The notes beneath the pieces were generated by a model. The model saw only the letters and a program-made list of their open reading frames with translations. It searched no databases and was not told the DNA's origin. This document shows, one piece after another, positions 27,058 through 34,848 of a stretch of 59,020 bases of DNA; position 1 is the stretch's first letter; each line of letters begins with the position of its first letter. The stretch comes from Lachnospiraceae bacterium (lineage in GTDB: Bacteria; Bacillota; Clostridia; Lachnospirales; Lachnospiraceae): contig JAJQHQ010000072.1 in assembly GCA_021199655.1 (NCBI GenBank), forward strand, positions 11,111 to 70,130, read 5' to 3'. The translations under genes and the position numbers were made by a program.

Positions 27058-28761
27058 ATGAGCAGCAATATGGACGATAAAAACGGATATGAAAAATACT
27101 GCATGCTTTGCGGGCGCACCGAAGGCACGGCAGGAAAGATGATAGAGATTCCCGGCGGCATCTGCGTCTGCCGGGATTGCATTCAGAAAGCGTTTGATAC
27201 GATGCAGGCGACCGGGATGACGCAGGAGGATGCGAAAAAGCTCGCGGAGCAGTTTGCGAAGATCACGCCCCCGGGCTTTAATCCGGCGCAGGGAAAGAGT
27301 CCGGAAGAATCCTCAGGCGGCTCTGCTTCTGAGAACGGTCAGGCGGCAAAGGACCGGAATGAGACGGCGCAGACCGATGATGCGGCAGAAGTAGTATTCA
27401 CGGCCGATACCGGCGAAGAAGGGGCGGAAGCGGAGAACGTTGAGGATACCGATGATGAAAAGACATCGAATGAATCCGGGCATAAGAATTTCCGCATTCC
27501 GTCTATCAGCCTGATCAATCTCGGAGATATTTTCGGTAATCTCGGCATGCCGCGCTCACAGCAGCAGATCAAGAAAAAGCCGAAAGAAAAACAGCCGGTA
27601 AAAGAGCTGGATATCGCCCACATTCCGGCTCCGCACAAGATCAAAGAGAGTCTGGACGAATATGTGGTGGGGCAGGATCATGCGAAAAAAGTGATCTCCG
27701 TGGCTGTATACAATCATTATAAGAGAATTGCTGACTATCAGGAACAGCAGAAGCGGAGAGAAGATAAGGAGAAGAAGGAAGAGGAAGGCAATGTTCTGTC
27801 GGATGTTGATCTTTCTGAACGTTCCTCCGTGATCTTTGACGACATTGAGATCGAGAAATCCAATATGCTGCTGCTCGGACCTACTGGCTGCGGCAAGACC
27901 TATCTGGTGAAGACGCTGGCGCGCCTTCTGGATGTGCCGCTTGCGATCGCGGACGCGACTTCGCTGACCGAGGCGGGGTACATCGGCGACGATATCGAAA
28001 GCGTGGTCACGAGGCTTCTGGCCGCTGCGGACAATGATGTTGCCCGCGCGGAGCAGGGAATCATTTTTATCGACGAGATTGACAAGATCGCACGCAAGAA
28101 GAACGCTCACCAGCGGGATGTCAGCGGCGAGGCGGTGCAGCAGGGCATGCTGAAGCTGCTCGAAGGCAGCGAGGTGGAAGTACCGGTCGGCTCAGCGAGC
28201 AAGAATGCGATGGTGCCGATGGCGACCGTGGACACCAGCAATATCCTCTTTATCTGCGGCGGCGCATTTCCCGGTCTGGAGGAGATCATTAAGGAACGGC
28301 TGAACAAACAGGCCGCGATCGGTTTCTTTTCCGATCTGAAGGATAAATACGATGAAGACCCGGACCTGCTCATGAAAGTAGAGGTGGAGGATCTGCGCCA
28401 GTTCGGCATGATCCCGGAATTCCTCGGCCGTCTTCCGATCATCTGTCCGATGCAGGCGCTGACAAAGGACATGCTGGTGCGTATTTTAAAGGAGCCGCGC
28501 AACGCGATCATCCGGCAGTATCAGAAGCTGCTCGCTCTCGACGAGGTGGAGCTTACCTTTGACGACGGAGCGCTGGAGGCGATCGCGGAACAGGCAATCA
28601 AAAAGAAGACCGGTGCGCGTGCGCTGCGGGCCATTATCGAGGAATTCATGCTGGACATTATGTATGAGATCCCCAAGGATGATTCCATCGGCACCGTTCA
28701 GATCACAAGAGAATATATTGAGCACACCGGCGGACCGGTGATCTCGCTGCGGAACGCTTGA
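27058..28761 (+). CDS. ClpX-like AAA+ unfoldase with extended linker
   Basis: ClpX recognises and unfolds substrates and feeds them to ClpP. This 567-residue protein is about 140 longer than ordinary ClpX. It has the zinc-binding domain (C15, C18, C38, C41), then a long acidic Glu/Ser/Asp linker (about 75-180). The AAA+ core follows: Walker A GPTGCGKT (274-281), pore loop GYIG (307-310; usual form GYVG) and Walker B FIDEID (near 337-342). The IGF loop that docks on ClpP is present (I421-F423, followed by F). There is no clpP or tig next to it, unlike the standard clpX locus, so it is probably a paralogue. The start ATG has AAAGGAG at good spacing. Confidence 0.85.
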   Translation: MSSNMDDKNGYEKYCMLCGRTEGTAGKMIEIPGGICVCRDCIQKAFDTMQATGMTQEDAKKLAEQFAKITPPGFNPAQGKSPEESSGGSASENGQAAKDRNETAQTDDAAEVVFTADTGEEGAEAENVEDTDDEKTSNESGHKNFRIPSISLINLGDIFGNLGMPRSQQQIKKKPKEKQPVKELDIAHIPAPHKIKESLDEYVVGQDHAKKVISVAVYNHYKRIADYQEQQKRREDKEKKEEEGNVLSDVDLSERSSVIFDDIEIEKSNMLLLGPTGCGKTYLVKTLARLLDVPLAIADATSLTEAGYIGDDIESVVTRLLAAADNDVARAEQGIIFIDEIDKIARKKNAHQRDVSGEAVQQGMLKLLEGSEVEVPVGSASKNAMVPMATVDTSNILFICGGAFPGLEEIIKERLNKQAAIGFFSDLKDKYDEDPDLLMKVEVEDLRQFGMIPEFLGRLPIICPMQALTKDMLVRILKEPRNAIIRQYQKLLALDEVELTFDDGALEAIAEQAIKKKTGARALRAIIEEFMLDIMYEIPKDDSIGTVQITREYIEHTGGPVISLRNA

Positions 28762-28790
28762 ACATAAGATTTTCCGTTATTTTACAATAG

Positions 28791-28809
28791 ACAAAAGGAC
28801 GTCTTTTGT
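28791..28809 (+). terminator. Small hairpin after the ClpX-like gene
   Basis: ACAAAAG pairs perfectly with CTTTTGT around GACGT. It has no clear T-tract beyond the arm, so it is a weak terminator candidate. The short gap also holds the rpoD promoter. Confidence 0.4.
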
Positions 28810-28840
28810 GTAGAATTGTTGTGCGAATTTTCGCATTTTA

Positions 28841-28869
28841 TTGACACGAATTGACAAAAATGGTATTGT
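28841..28869 (+). promoter_or_regulatory. Sigma-A promoter of rpoD
   Basis: A perfect -35 TTGACA (28841-28846) and -10 TATTGT (28864-28869) with a 17-base spacer. Transcription would start near 28876, only a couple of bases before the AAAGGAG ribosome site, so the leader is very short. Confidence 0.75.
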
Positions 28870-28891
28870 AAAAGGCGAAAGGAGATTGTTT

Positions 28892-30040
28892 ATGAACGAA
28901 GCACAGGAACAATTTCTGAAAGCACTTGAGAACCTGAAAGCACTTGCCGCAACGAGAAAAAACACGCTCATGTATGATGAGATCATGAACGCGTTTCCGG
29001 GGATTGAGCTTACCGAAAGCAAGATCGATGTGATCCTTGATTACATGGAAAAGAACCACATTGATGTTGTACAGGGGAAATCTCCTGATGAGGCGCCGGA
29101 ACTCCCGGATGACAATGCGGACGACATCCTGTTGGAGCCCGATGACGACATGCTCATGGCTGATCATGAGGAAGTCGAGAACTTAAACGATGTAGATGTG
29201 CTGGAGGGCGTCAGTACAGAGGACCCGGTCCGCATGTACTTAAAAGAGATCGGCAATGTTCCCCTTCTTACGGGGGAAGAAGAGATTGAGCTGGCCAAAA
29301 GAGTAGAGCAGGGCGATGAAGAAGCCAAGAAAAAACTGACCGAAGCGAATCTCCGTCTCGTAGTGAGCATTGCCAAAAAGTATGTCGGTAGAGGTATGCC
29401 GTTCCTGGATTTGATTCAGGAGGGCAATATGGGCCTGATGAAGGCCGTAGATAAATTTGACTATACCAAGGGCTATAAGTTCAGTACATATGCGACCTGG
29501 TGGATCCGTCAGGCGATCACGCGCGGCATCGCGGATACGGGACGTACGATCCGTGTGCCGGTACATATGGTCGAGACGATCAACAAGACGCTGCGTATGA
29601 CGCGCACGCTTCTGCAGGAGCTTGGACGTGAGCCGACGCCTGAGGAAGTGGCCGACCGTCTCGGCGTACCGGTCAGCCGTGTGCGTGAGGTGCTGAAGAT
29701 TTCCAGGGATCCGGTATCTCTGGACACTCCGATTGGCGAGGAGGATGATTCGCATCTCGGCGATTTTATTGAAGATGATACCGCACTTTCACCGGCAGAC
29801 TCGGCGGCATTTTCCATGCTGCGGGAAGAGCTTTCGACAGCTCTGGAATCCCTGACAGACCGTGAACGGCAGGTGATCAAGCTGCGTTTTGGCCTGGAGG
29901 ATGGCCGGGCGAGGACACTGGAAGAGGTTGGCAAAGAATTTAATGTCACCCGTGAACGTATCCGGCAGATAGAGGCGAAGGCTTTGCGCAAGCTGCGCCA
30001 TCCATCGAGAAGCAAGAGACTGAAAGACTTTTTGAATTGA
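28892..30040 (+). CDS. rpoD: RNA polymerase housekeeping sigma factor
   Basis: The primary sigma factor, 382 residues from ATG 28892 with AAAGGAG 7 bases upstream. Region 1.1 is at the N-terminus. Regions 1.2-2 include [11 protein letters not shown], the core-binding [16 protein letters not shown] and the -10 recognition segment [17 protein letters not shown]. Regions 3 and 4 follow ([14 protein letters not shown], then [15 protein letters not shown] and the helix-turn-helix [22 protein letters not shown]). The length and complete region set identify the essential factor and not an alternative one. No dnaG gene is adjacent upstream, where it lies in many Firmicutes; the ClpX-like gene is there instead. 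An HPr-like gene follows. Confidence 0.97.
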   Translation: MNEAQEQFLKALENLKALAATRKNTLMYDEIMNAFPGIELTESKIDVILDYMEKNHIDVVQGKSPDEAPELPDDNADDILLEPDDDMLMADHEEVENLNDVDVLEGVSTEDPVRMYLKEIGNVPLLTGEEEIELAKRVEQGDEEAKKKLTEANLRLVVSIAKKYVGRGMPFLDLIQEGNMGLMKAVDKFDYTKGYKFSTYATWWIRQAITRGIADTGRTIRVPVHMVETINKTLRMTRTLLQELGREPTPEEVADRLGVPVSRVREVLKISRDPVSLDTPIGEEDDSHLGDFIEDDTALSPADSAAFSMLREELSTALESLTDRERQVIKLRFGLEDGRARTLEEVGKEFNVTRERIRQIEAKALRKLRHPSRSKRLKDFLN

Positions 30041-30097
30041 AAGCGTATTGGCCGCGACGGAGCAGGGGGAGGGTGTCTGCTTCGCCGCGGTTTCTTA

Positions 30098-30226
30098 TGC
30101 GCAGGGCTGCGTAAAGAGTTTTCCGGCTGGTGTTCGCCGCATGGCATTCTTGCCCTTCGGACGGGAAAAACGCCGGATGCAGCCCGTGCATACGAGCAGG
30201 AGCCGGGACAGGCCGCTTTCTGCTCG
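30098..30226 (+). repeat. E2 two-hairpin element between rpoD and the HPr-like gene
   Basis: Hairpin one pairs GGGCTGC (30102-30108) with GCAGCCC (30179-30185), and hairpin two pairs CGAGCAG (30193-30199) with CTGCTCG (30220-30226). The same arms and the segment GCGCAGGGCTGCG recur inside the helicase gene at 30897-30977. This copy has longer loops. Confidence 0.85.
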
Positions 30227-30245
30227 ACCGCAGGGGGGAAGAATC

Positions 30246-30473
30246 ATGAAGACAAGAAAGATTCGGTTAAAGACTGTAGAAGATTTGCGCGAGTTTGTGC
30301 AGACGGCGGATCGATGCAGCTTTGACGTAGATATTCTGAATGGCGAGACCAGGATTGACGCCAAATCCATTATGGGCGTGATGAGTCTGGATCTCACTAA
30401 AGACCTGGAGGTTCTTTGCGAAGGGGAAGATCCGGATCTGGAGCGTGTGTTTACTGAGTACGCAGCTGAGTGA
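30246..30473 (+). CDS. HPr-like protein lacking the phosphorylated histidine
   Basis: A 75-residue protein with the HPr fold signature around the regulatory serine: RIDAKSIMGVMSLDL, where S41 lines up with HPr Ser46. The N-terminal GxHARPA segment carrying the PEP-phosphorylated His15 is absent; the sequence there is TVEDLREFVQTAD. It therefore cannot relay phosphate in sugar uptake in the usual way, but could in principle still be a target of HPr kinase or bind CcpA-like partners. The start is ATG 30246 with GGGGGGAA upstream; the frame is open further upstream through the E2 element. It lies 18 bases before the helicase gene. Confidence 0.8.
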   Translation: MKTRKIRLKTVEDLREFVQTADRCSFDVDILNGETRIDAKSIMGVMSLDLTKDLEVLCEGEDPDLERVFTEYAAE

Positions 30474-30491
30474 GCCGCACGGGAATCTGTT

Positions 30492-33353
30492 ATGGAAGAG
30501 ATACAAAAGGTGCGGATCTCCGTCCGCAATCTCGTAGAATTTATTCTCCGGGCAGGCGATATCGACAATCGAAGAAGTTCCTTCGGCGATAAAGAAGCAA
30601 TGCAGGAAGGCAGCCGCATCCACAGAAAAATCCAGAAAGAGATGGGCAGCGGCTATCAGGCTGAGGTGCCGCTCTCCATTGATGTGAGGTGGGAGACTGA
30701 TCCTTTGGCAGACCGGAATGAGGAAGCGCCCCTTTCCGAAGCCGGGAAGCAGATCCTGGTCCTGACTGTGGACGGACGTGCGGACGGAATCTTCGCTGAG
30801 ACACCCCGGAATTTATTACATCAGAACAGGAAAAACGGTTCCGCCGCCGGAAGAAAACAGGCAGCATATGCTCCGTGTGAGCCGGAGCTTTTTTGTGCGC
30901 AGGGCTGCGAAAGGAATTTTTCCGGCTGTCACCGGACGCAGCCCGCGCGGCGAGCAGAGAGAAAATCTCCCTGCTCGATTGTGTCTGAATCCGGGCGGAT
31001 AGCGGGGTTTTGTCTGCCGGATGTGTCTGACCAGGATCCGGAGATGGCTGAGATTACCTACATCGATGAGATTAAGGGAATCTACCGGGATGTGATGAGC
31101 CTGGAGCGCCCATATCCCTTACATCTGGCACAGGCAAAATGTTACGCGTACATCTACGGGATACAGCATGAGCTTTCCCATATGGGTGTGCAGATGACAT
31201 ACTGCACTCTGGGCTCGGATAAGGAGGCATCCAATCGCCGGGGCTCTGAGGCGAAGTCCCGTTCAGATCAGGAGAAGCTTCAGATCCGCAGGTTCCGCCA
31301 GATTTATGAGATAAGGGAACTGGAAAACTTTTTTATGGATGTGGCAGGGCAGTACCGCAAATGGGCACAGCTGGAGATGGACTGGAAAATCATCCGGCAG
31401 GATTCCATCCGCTCTCTGGAGTTTCCCTATCCCTGGAGACCCGGGCAGAAGGAAGTCGCTTCCTCCGTCTATCGTACGATCCTCCGCCGGAAGAAGCTGT
31501 TCATCCAGGCGCCGACCGGGACGGGAAAGACTCTTTCCACAGTGTTTCCGGCGGTAAAAGCCATCGGGGAAGGCAAGGCGGATCGTATTTTTTATGCGAC
31601 AGCCAAGACGATTACACGGACGGTGGCGGAAGAATCATTCAGCATTTTGCGCGAGCATGGGCTGCATATGAAAACTGTCACGCTGACCGCGAAAGAAAAG
31701 ATCTGCTTTATGGAGGAGACCGAGTGCAATCCGGATGCCTGTCCCTACGCAAAAGGACATTATGACCGGGTCAATGACGCGGTGTATGAGCTGCTTACGG
31801 AAAAAGAGGAGCTGAACCGACCGGTTCTGGAGGAGCAGGCGAAGAAATGGCAGGTCTGCCCGTTTGAGATGGGGCTTGACACGGCGCTCTGGACGGACGC
31901 CGTGATCTGTGATTACAATTATATTTTTGACCCGCGCGCCCGGCTGAAACGTTTCTTTGGCGAGGGTGTGAAGGGAGAGTATCTGTTTCTGATCGACGAG
32001 GCGCACAATCTGGTCGACCGCGGACGTGAAATGTTTTCCGCCTCTCTGTATAAAGAAGATTTTCTGGCATTGAAGAAAGAGTATCAGGCATTTGAGGCTG
32101 CGGAAAGAACGGGGGAAACGGAAGCTTTCTCCCTCGAAACGCAGGGAATATCCCGCAGGCACCAGCCGGAGGAATTCATCCGCCTGGCGCGGTCTGTCGC
32201 CAGGGCGCTTGGCCGCTGCAGCAGGTGGTTTGCGGAGAAAAAACGGGAGCCGGAAGAGGAAGAGTGCCAAATGCGGCAGGGACAGCGTGTGAGTATCTTA
32301 AAATCCGGGTCGGAAAACGGCGGTCTCGGTACATTTCCGGTCACCCTGATGAACCTCTGCGGCCTGATCGAGATGTTTCTGGAGGATTCACCGGACGCGG
32401 AGCTGAACACGAAGACGCTGGAGCTTTATTTTCAGGCGCAGCGTTTCCTTGATACCTGCGACCGCTTCAATGATAGTTATGTGGCCTATATGGAGCAATC
32501 CGCGGATGGACGGACTCTGCTTCGCCTGTACTGCGTGGACATTTCGGAGAATCTGCAGGAATGTCTGGACAAAGGCATCAGCACGATCTTTTTTTCCGCG
32601 ACTTTTCTGCCGATCAACTACTACAAAAGTCTTTTGAGCACTGCGAAAGACGATTACGCGATCTACGCGCAGCCTGTCTTTGACCCGGCCAACCGCCTTG
32701 TGCTGATCGGTGCGGACACAAGCAGCCGCTATAAGAACCGGTCGCCGCAGGAATACCGCAAAATGGCGGAATACATCCTGCGAACCGTACGCTCGAAGCC
32801 CGGAAATTATATGATATTTTTTTCCTCTTATCAGATGATGGACGATGTGGCCGATCAGTTTGACTCCATCTGTATGGAGACGGGAGAATCTGTGGAGACG
32901 GTTCGGCAGATGAACCGGATGAGTGAGAAGGAGCGGGAAGCGTTTCTTGAAAAATTTGAAGCTCCGCATCCGCAGGGCCTTGCCGGATTCTGCGTGATGG
33001 GCGGCATTTTCGGAGAAGGCATTGACCTGCGGGAGGACCGCCTGATCGGTGCGGTCATTGTGGGTGCAGGACTGCCGCAGGTCTGCACGGAGCGGGAGAT
33101 CCTCAAAAATTTTTATGACGAACGGGGAGAGGACGGCTTTTTCTATGCCTACCTCTGTCCGGGTATGAACCGTGTGCTCCAGTCCGCCGGACGTGTGATC
33201 CGCACGGAGTCGGACCGCGGCGTCATCCTTCTTCTCGACGAACGATTTGCCACGGCCCGCTACCGAAGCATGTTTCCGGTCGAGTGGGGGCGCCCGGGGG
33301 TCTGTACCCTGAAAAATGTTGGGGAGAAGATGGGAGAGTTCTGGGAAAAATGA
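30492..33353 (+). CDS. PD-(D/E)XK nuclease fused to XPD/DinG-type Fe-S helicase
   Basis: The 953-residue protein joins an N-terminal Cas4/RecB-like nuclease (D94/D98 in VDGRADGIF; D192, E193 and K195 in IDEIKG) to a superfamily 2 helicase. Helicase motifs are APTGTGKT (K346), the DEAH box D502-H505 in LIDEAHNLVDR, and late motifs GIFGEGIDLRED and QSAGRVIRTESDRG. Four cysteines (C405, C412, C417, C456) between motifs I and II fit the XPD/DinG 4Fe-4S cluster. It probably unwinds damaged or branched DNA and cuts it. About 90 residues separate the nuclease acid D98 from E193, far more than usual. Part of this (136-162) is encoded by a palindromic element also found between genes at 30098-30226. 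Confidence 0.87.
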   Translation: MEEIQKVRISVRNLVEFILRAGDIDNRRSSFGDKEAMQEGSRIHRKIQKEMGSGYQAEVPLSIDVRWETDPLADRNEEAPLSEAGKQILVLTVDGRADGIFAETPRNLLHQNRKNGSAAGRKQAAYAPCEPELFCAQGCERNFSGCHRTQPARRAERKSPCSIVSESGRIAGFCLPDVSDQDPEMAEITYIDEIKGIYRDVMSLERPYPLHLAQAKCYAYIYGIQHELSHMGVQMTYCTLGSDKEASNRRGSEAKSRSDQEKLQIRRFRQIYEIRELENFFMDVAGQYRKWAQLEMDWKIIRQDSIRSLEFPYPWRPGQKEVASSVYRTILRRKKLFIQAPTGTGKTLSTVFPAVKAIGEGKADRIFYATAKTITRTVAEESFSILREHGLHMKTVTLTAKEKICFMEETECNPDACPYAKGHYDRVNDAVYELLTEKEELNRPVLEEQAKKWQVCPFEMGLDTALWTDAVICDYNYIFDPRARLKRFFGEGVKGEYLFLIDEAHNLVDRGREMFSASLYKEDFLALKKEYQAFEAAERTGETEAFSLETQGISRRHQPEEFIRLARSVARALGRCSRWFAEKKREPEEEECQMRQGQRVSILKSGSENGGLGTFPVTLMNLCGLIEMFLEDSPDAELNTKTLELYFQAQRFLDTCDRFNDSYVAYMEQSADGRTLLRLYCVDISENLQECLDKGISTIFFSATFLPINYYKSLLSTAKDDYAIYAQPVFDPANRLVLIGADTSSRYKNRSPQEYRKMAEYILRTVRSKPGNYMIFFSSYQMMDDVADQFDSICMETGESVETVRQMNRMSEKEREAFLEKFEAPHPQGLAGFCVMGGIFGEGIDLREDRLIGAVIVGAGLPQVCTEREILKNFYDERGEDGFFYAYLCPGMNRVLQSAGRVIRTESDRGVILLLDERFATARYRSMFPVEWGRPGVCTLKNVGEKMGEFWEK
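30897..30977 (+). repeat. E2 two-hairpin element, in frame inside the helicase gene
   Basis: GGGCTGCG (30902-30909) pairs with CGCAGCCC (30937-30944), and CGAGCAG (30951-30957) pairs with CTGCTCG (30971-30977), the latter extended by GAGA/TCTC. It encodes CAQGCERNFSGC and following residues. The intergenic copy, read in the same frame, gives YAQGCVKSFPAG. Confidence 0.87.
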
Positions 33354-33382
33354 ATATCTGATACCTCCGGACATCCGCAGAC

Positions 33383-33401
33383 AGATTTCCTAAGGAAATC
33401 T
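33383..33401. terminator. Palindrome after the helicase gene
   Basis: AGATTTCCT pairs perfectly with AGGAAATCT with a single base between them. No T-tract follows, so it may be an operator for the next promoter (18 bases downstream) as easily as a terminator. Confidence 0.35.
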
Positions 33402-33418
33402 TAAAATTCTCTGAGATG

Positions 33419-33447
33419 TGGACAGTATTTCAAAATAATGGTAAAAT
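33419..33447 (+). promoter_or_regulatory. Promoter for the L,D-transpeptidase gene
   Basis: The -35 is TGGACA (33419-33424) and the -10 is TAAAAT (33442-33447), with a 17-base spacer. They lie 55 bases before the start codon in an A/T-rich stretch. Confidence 0.6.
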
Positions 33448-33502
33448 AAATCAGTTTTGTAAGAGACATTTTAAGATCGAAGATTTAAAGGGGAGAGAAT
33501 TC

Positions 33503-34726
33503 ATGAAGAAAAAACTGCTTTTATTTTTCACGATGCTGATGCTTTTTAGTCTTATGATGGGACTTGGCAGCCTTACCACATTCGCGGCGGACAGCTCCCG
33601 GACGGAAGTATCAGGGGAGATCACATGGACCACGGATGCGGACGGATATCTGTACGGTACCGTGGATGGTACGCAGCTGGTCGGCTGGGTGACGACGGCG
33701 AGCGGAGATACGTATTATTTTGCAAGAAGTTCAGGCAGTACGCCGATCGGTTCGGCGGCGGTCGGACTGATGCAGATTGACGGATACTGGTATTATTTTA
33801 ATACAGAAGGCGTCATGCAGACGGGCTGGCAGACGATCGAAGGGAATACCTACTATTTTATCCCTTCTTCCTCCACGCTTCCGGAAGGTTCGGCTCTGAC
33901 CGGTCTGGCAAAGGTCAGCGGCTCCCGGTATTATTTTAATTCGAATGGCGTGATGCTTTCGGGCTGGCAGACGATCGGCAGTTATAAGTATTATTTTAAA
34001 TCCGGTACGGTAGTGGACGGTGTGACGACAAGCCCGGCACTGACCGGTCTGAAAAAAGTCGGCAGCTATAAGTATTATTTTGATTCGAACGGCAGAGCAC
34101 AGAAGGGCTGGGTGACGATCAGCAATAAGAAATACTACTTCGGTTCGAATTACCGGCTGAAGACCAGCTGCTGGTTCAAGGTTGGACAATACTATTATTA
34201 CGCGAACAAGAACGGTGTTATGCAGACCAGCTGTGTGACCGGCTCCAGCTCAAAGGGCTACGGATATGTGAACAGCAAAGGCCGCCGGACGACGAAGACG
34301 GATAAATACGCGGCGGCGATGGTCAAAAAGGCGCAGTCCTATTCCAGCAGTACGAAATACCTGATCCTGGTGAATTCCTCGACAAATAAGGTCGGGATCT
34401 TCACCGGCAAGAAGGGCAGCTGGACCTTGAAATATTACTGGACCTGCTCGACAGGCAAAGCGTCTTCCCCGACCGTGAAAGGATCGTATACGATTACCGG
34501 CAGAGGGAAATCGTTCGGCACGAGCACCTATACCTGCTGGTATTACACACAGTTTTATGGGAACTACCTGTTCCATTCCATCCTGTATTCGCCGGGCAGC
34601 ATGACAAAAGTCGTGGAATCCGGACTGGGGACGAATGCCTCCCACGGCTGTGTGCGGCTCTCACTTGCCAATGCAAAGTGGATTTACAATAATATTCCGA
34701 ATAAGACAAAGGTGATCAGCTATTAA
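33503..34726 (+). CDS. Secreted L,D-transpeptidase with cell-wall-binding repeats
   Basis: The start is ATG 33503 with AAAGGGGAGAG upstream; 407 residues. A signal peptide (MKKKLLLFFTMLMLFSL, cleavage near TFAADS) leads to about six choline-binding-like wall repeats of the GW...YYF type (GWQTIEGNTYYF, GWQTIGSYKYYFKSG, GWVTISNKKYYFG). The C-terminal YkuD domain (about 280-407) has the catalytic motif SHGCVRLS with C383 and an upstream FHSIL. L,D-transpeptidases make 3-3 crosslinks in peptidoglycan or attach proteins to it. The repeats should hold the enzyme at the wall. It has its own promoter and terminator, so it is probably a single-gene unit. Confidence 0.95.
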   Translation: MKKKLLLFFTMLMLFSLMMGLGSLTTFAADSSRTEVSGEITWTTDADGYLYGTVDGTQLVGWVTTASGDTYYFARSSGSTPIGSAAVGLMQIDGYWYYFNTEGVMQTGWQTIEGNTYYFIPSSSTLPEGSALTGLAKVSGSRYYFNSNGVMLSGWQTIGSYKYYFKSGTVVDGVTTSPALTGLKKVGSYKYYFDSNGRAQKGWVTISNKKYYFGSNYRLKTSCWFKVGQYYYYANKNGVMQTSCVTGSSSKGYGYVNSKGRRTTKTDKYAAAMVKKAQSYSSSTKYLILVNSSTNKVGIFTGKKGSWTLKYYWTCSTGKASSPTVKGSYTITGRGKSFGTSTYTCWYYTQFYGNYLFHSILYSPGSMTKVVESGLGTNASHGCVRLSLANAKWIYNNIPNKTKVISY

Positions 34727-34791
34727 AACAAAACGATCAGCGATCCGCTGCTGGTGAATGCAGCTGTGAAGCTGTCGGACTGTATGGTATG

Positions 34792-34846
34792 AATCCCCGC
34801 CGCATAGCATAGAATGAAGATAATGATATGCGGGCGGGGATTTTAT
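34792..34846 (+). terminator. Terminator overlapping a false start of the next gene
   Basis: AATCCCCGCC (34792-34801) pairs perfectly with GGCGGGGATT (34833-34842), and GCAT/ATGC extends the stem inward around one unpaired G. TTTT follows at 34841-34844. The in-frame ATG at 34828 lies in the 3' arm and is unlikely to be used. Confidence 0.75.
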
Positions 34847-34848
34847 AT

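Noticed and set aside
30048-30245. N-terminal extension of the HPr-like protein
   Set aside because: The extension is encoded by the E2 repeat, and ATG 30246 has its own strong ribosome site and matches HPr length.
34828-34848. ATG 34828 as the start of the D,D-carboxypeptidase
   Set aside because: It lies in the 3' arm of a strong terminator hairpin and lacks a ribosome site; ATG 34849 is preferred.
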